Shown in pieces: positions 4,975 to 5,021 of a stretch of DNA of 5,021 nt (its first letter is position 1; the number at the start of each line of letters is the position of its first letter). The stretch spans positions 1 through 5,021 of the forward strand of contig CAJXTM010000396.1 in the NCBI GenBank assembly GCA_913061385.1, in the 5' to 3' direction. A program made the position numbers and the translations under genes. Source of the stretch: an uncultured Rhodopirellula sp. (GTDB lineage Bacteria > Planctomycetota > Planctomycetia > Pirellulales > Pirellulaceae). The notes below the pieces were generated by a model that was not told the origin of the DNA, did no database searches, and saw only the letters and a list, made by a program, of their open reading frames with translations.

Positions 4975-5021
4975 CTGTCTCTTATACACATCTCCGAGCC
5001 CACGAGACCGAGGCTGATCTC
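4975..5021 (-). other. Untrimmed Nextera i7 adapter, reverse orientation (artefact)
   Basis: The mosaic end CTGTCTCTTATACACATCT is at 4975-4993, followed by CCGAGCCCACGAGAC (4994-5008), the index CGAGGCTG (5009-5016, the complement of the index at the left end) and ATCTC. It mirrors positions 1-49, giving the contig false terminal inverted repeats. These must not be mistaken for mobile-element ends. Confidence 0.98.

Noticed and set aside
4566..5003. 145-codon minus-strand frame at the right end
   Set aside because: It starts inside the adapter and runs antisense through the rhodanese gene; it is a shadow and an artefact.
1..5021. Terminal inverted repeats suggesting a transposon or linear element
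   Set aside because: The repeats are the sequencing adapter with the same index at both ends, not mobile-element termini.

Overview
This looks like a short metagenomic assembly, probably from a planctomycete or a related PVC-group bacterium. The main reason is an intact secreted DUF1080 (3-keto-disaccharide hydrolase) protein, a family greatly expanded there. A sulfotransferase-like tail and a decayed LamG-like fragment fit the same picture. The taxonomy is inference, because no marker gene is present. Both ends are untrimmed Nextera i7 adapter (about 1-49 and 4975-5021), so the biological insert is about 50-4974.

Layout: (1) 51-278, +, the C-terminal end of a sulfotransferase-like protein, cut off by the contig edge. 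(2) 279-1312, no intact gene; 311-602 resembles a decayed LamG/concanavalin-type domain. (3) 1313-2011, -, intact exported DUF1080 protein with a good Shine-Dalgarno and a 12-bp perfect palindrome just upstream. (4) 2038-4404, about 2.4 kb without an intact gene. It contains a clear + strand pseudogene of the choloylglycine hydrolase / linear amide C-N hydrolase family (about 2680-3422; two in-frame stops and one 1-nt deletion). Two further protein-like but broken, unidentified stretches follow. (5) 4467-4895, +, a small lipoprotein with a rhodanese domain.

The most interesting item is the rhodanese gene. A single in-frame TGA (4782-4784) falls exactly on the codon of the catalytic cysteine of the rhodanese active-site loop, and the domain continues in the same frame to its natural end. 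Directly after the TGA the sequence can fold into a hairpin with a 5-nt AGGUC apical loop 17 nt downstream. This fits the bacterial SECIS model and resembles the fdhF SECIS as I remember it. The mature protein has no other cysteine apart from the lipidated one. I read it as a candidate lipid-anchored rhodanese selenoprotein. The main rival explanation is a nonsense mutation or base error, which must be taken seriously because pseudogenes lie nearby.

The genes do not form an operon: the two complete genes are on opposite strands and separated by decayed DNA. The window is best described as a gene-poor, eroding segment with isolated functional genes.
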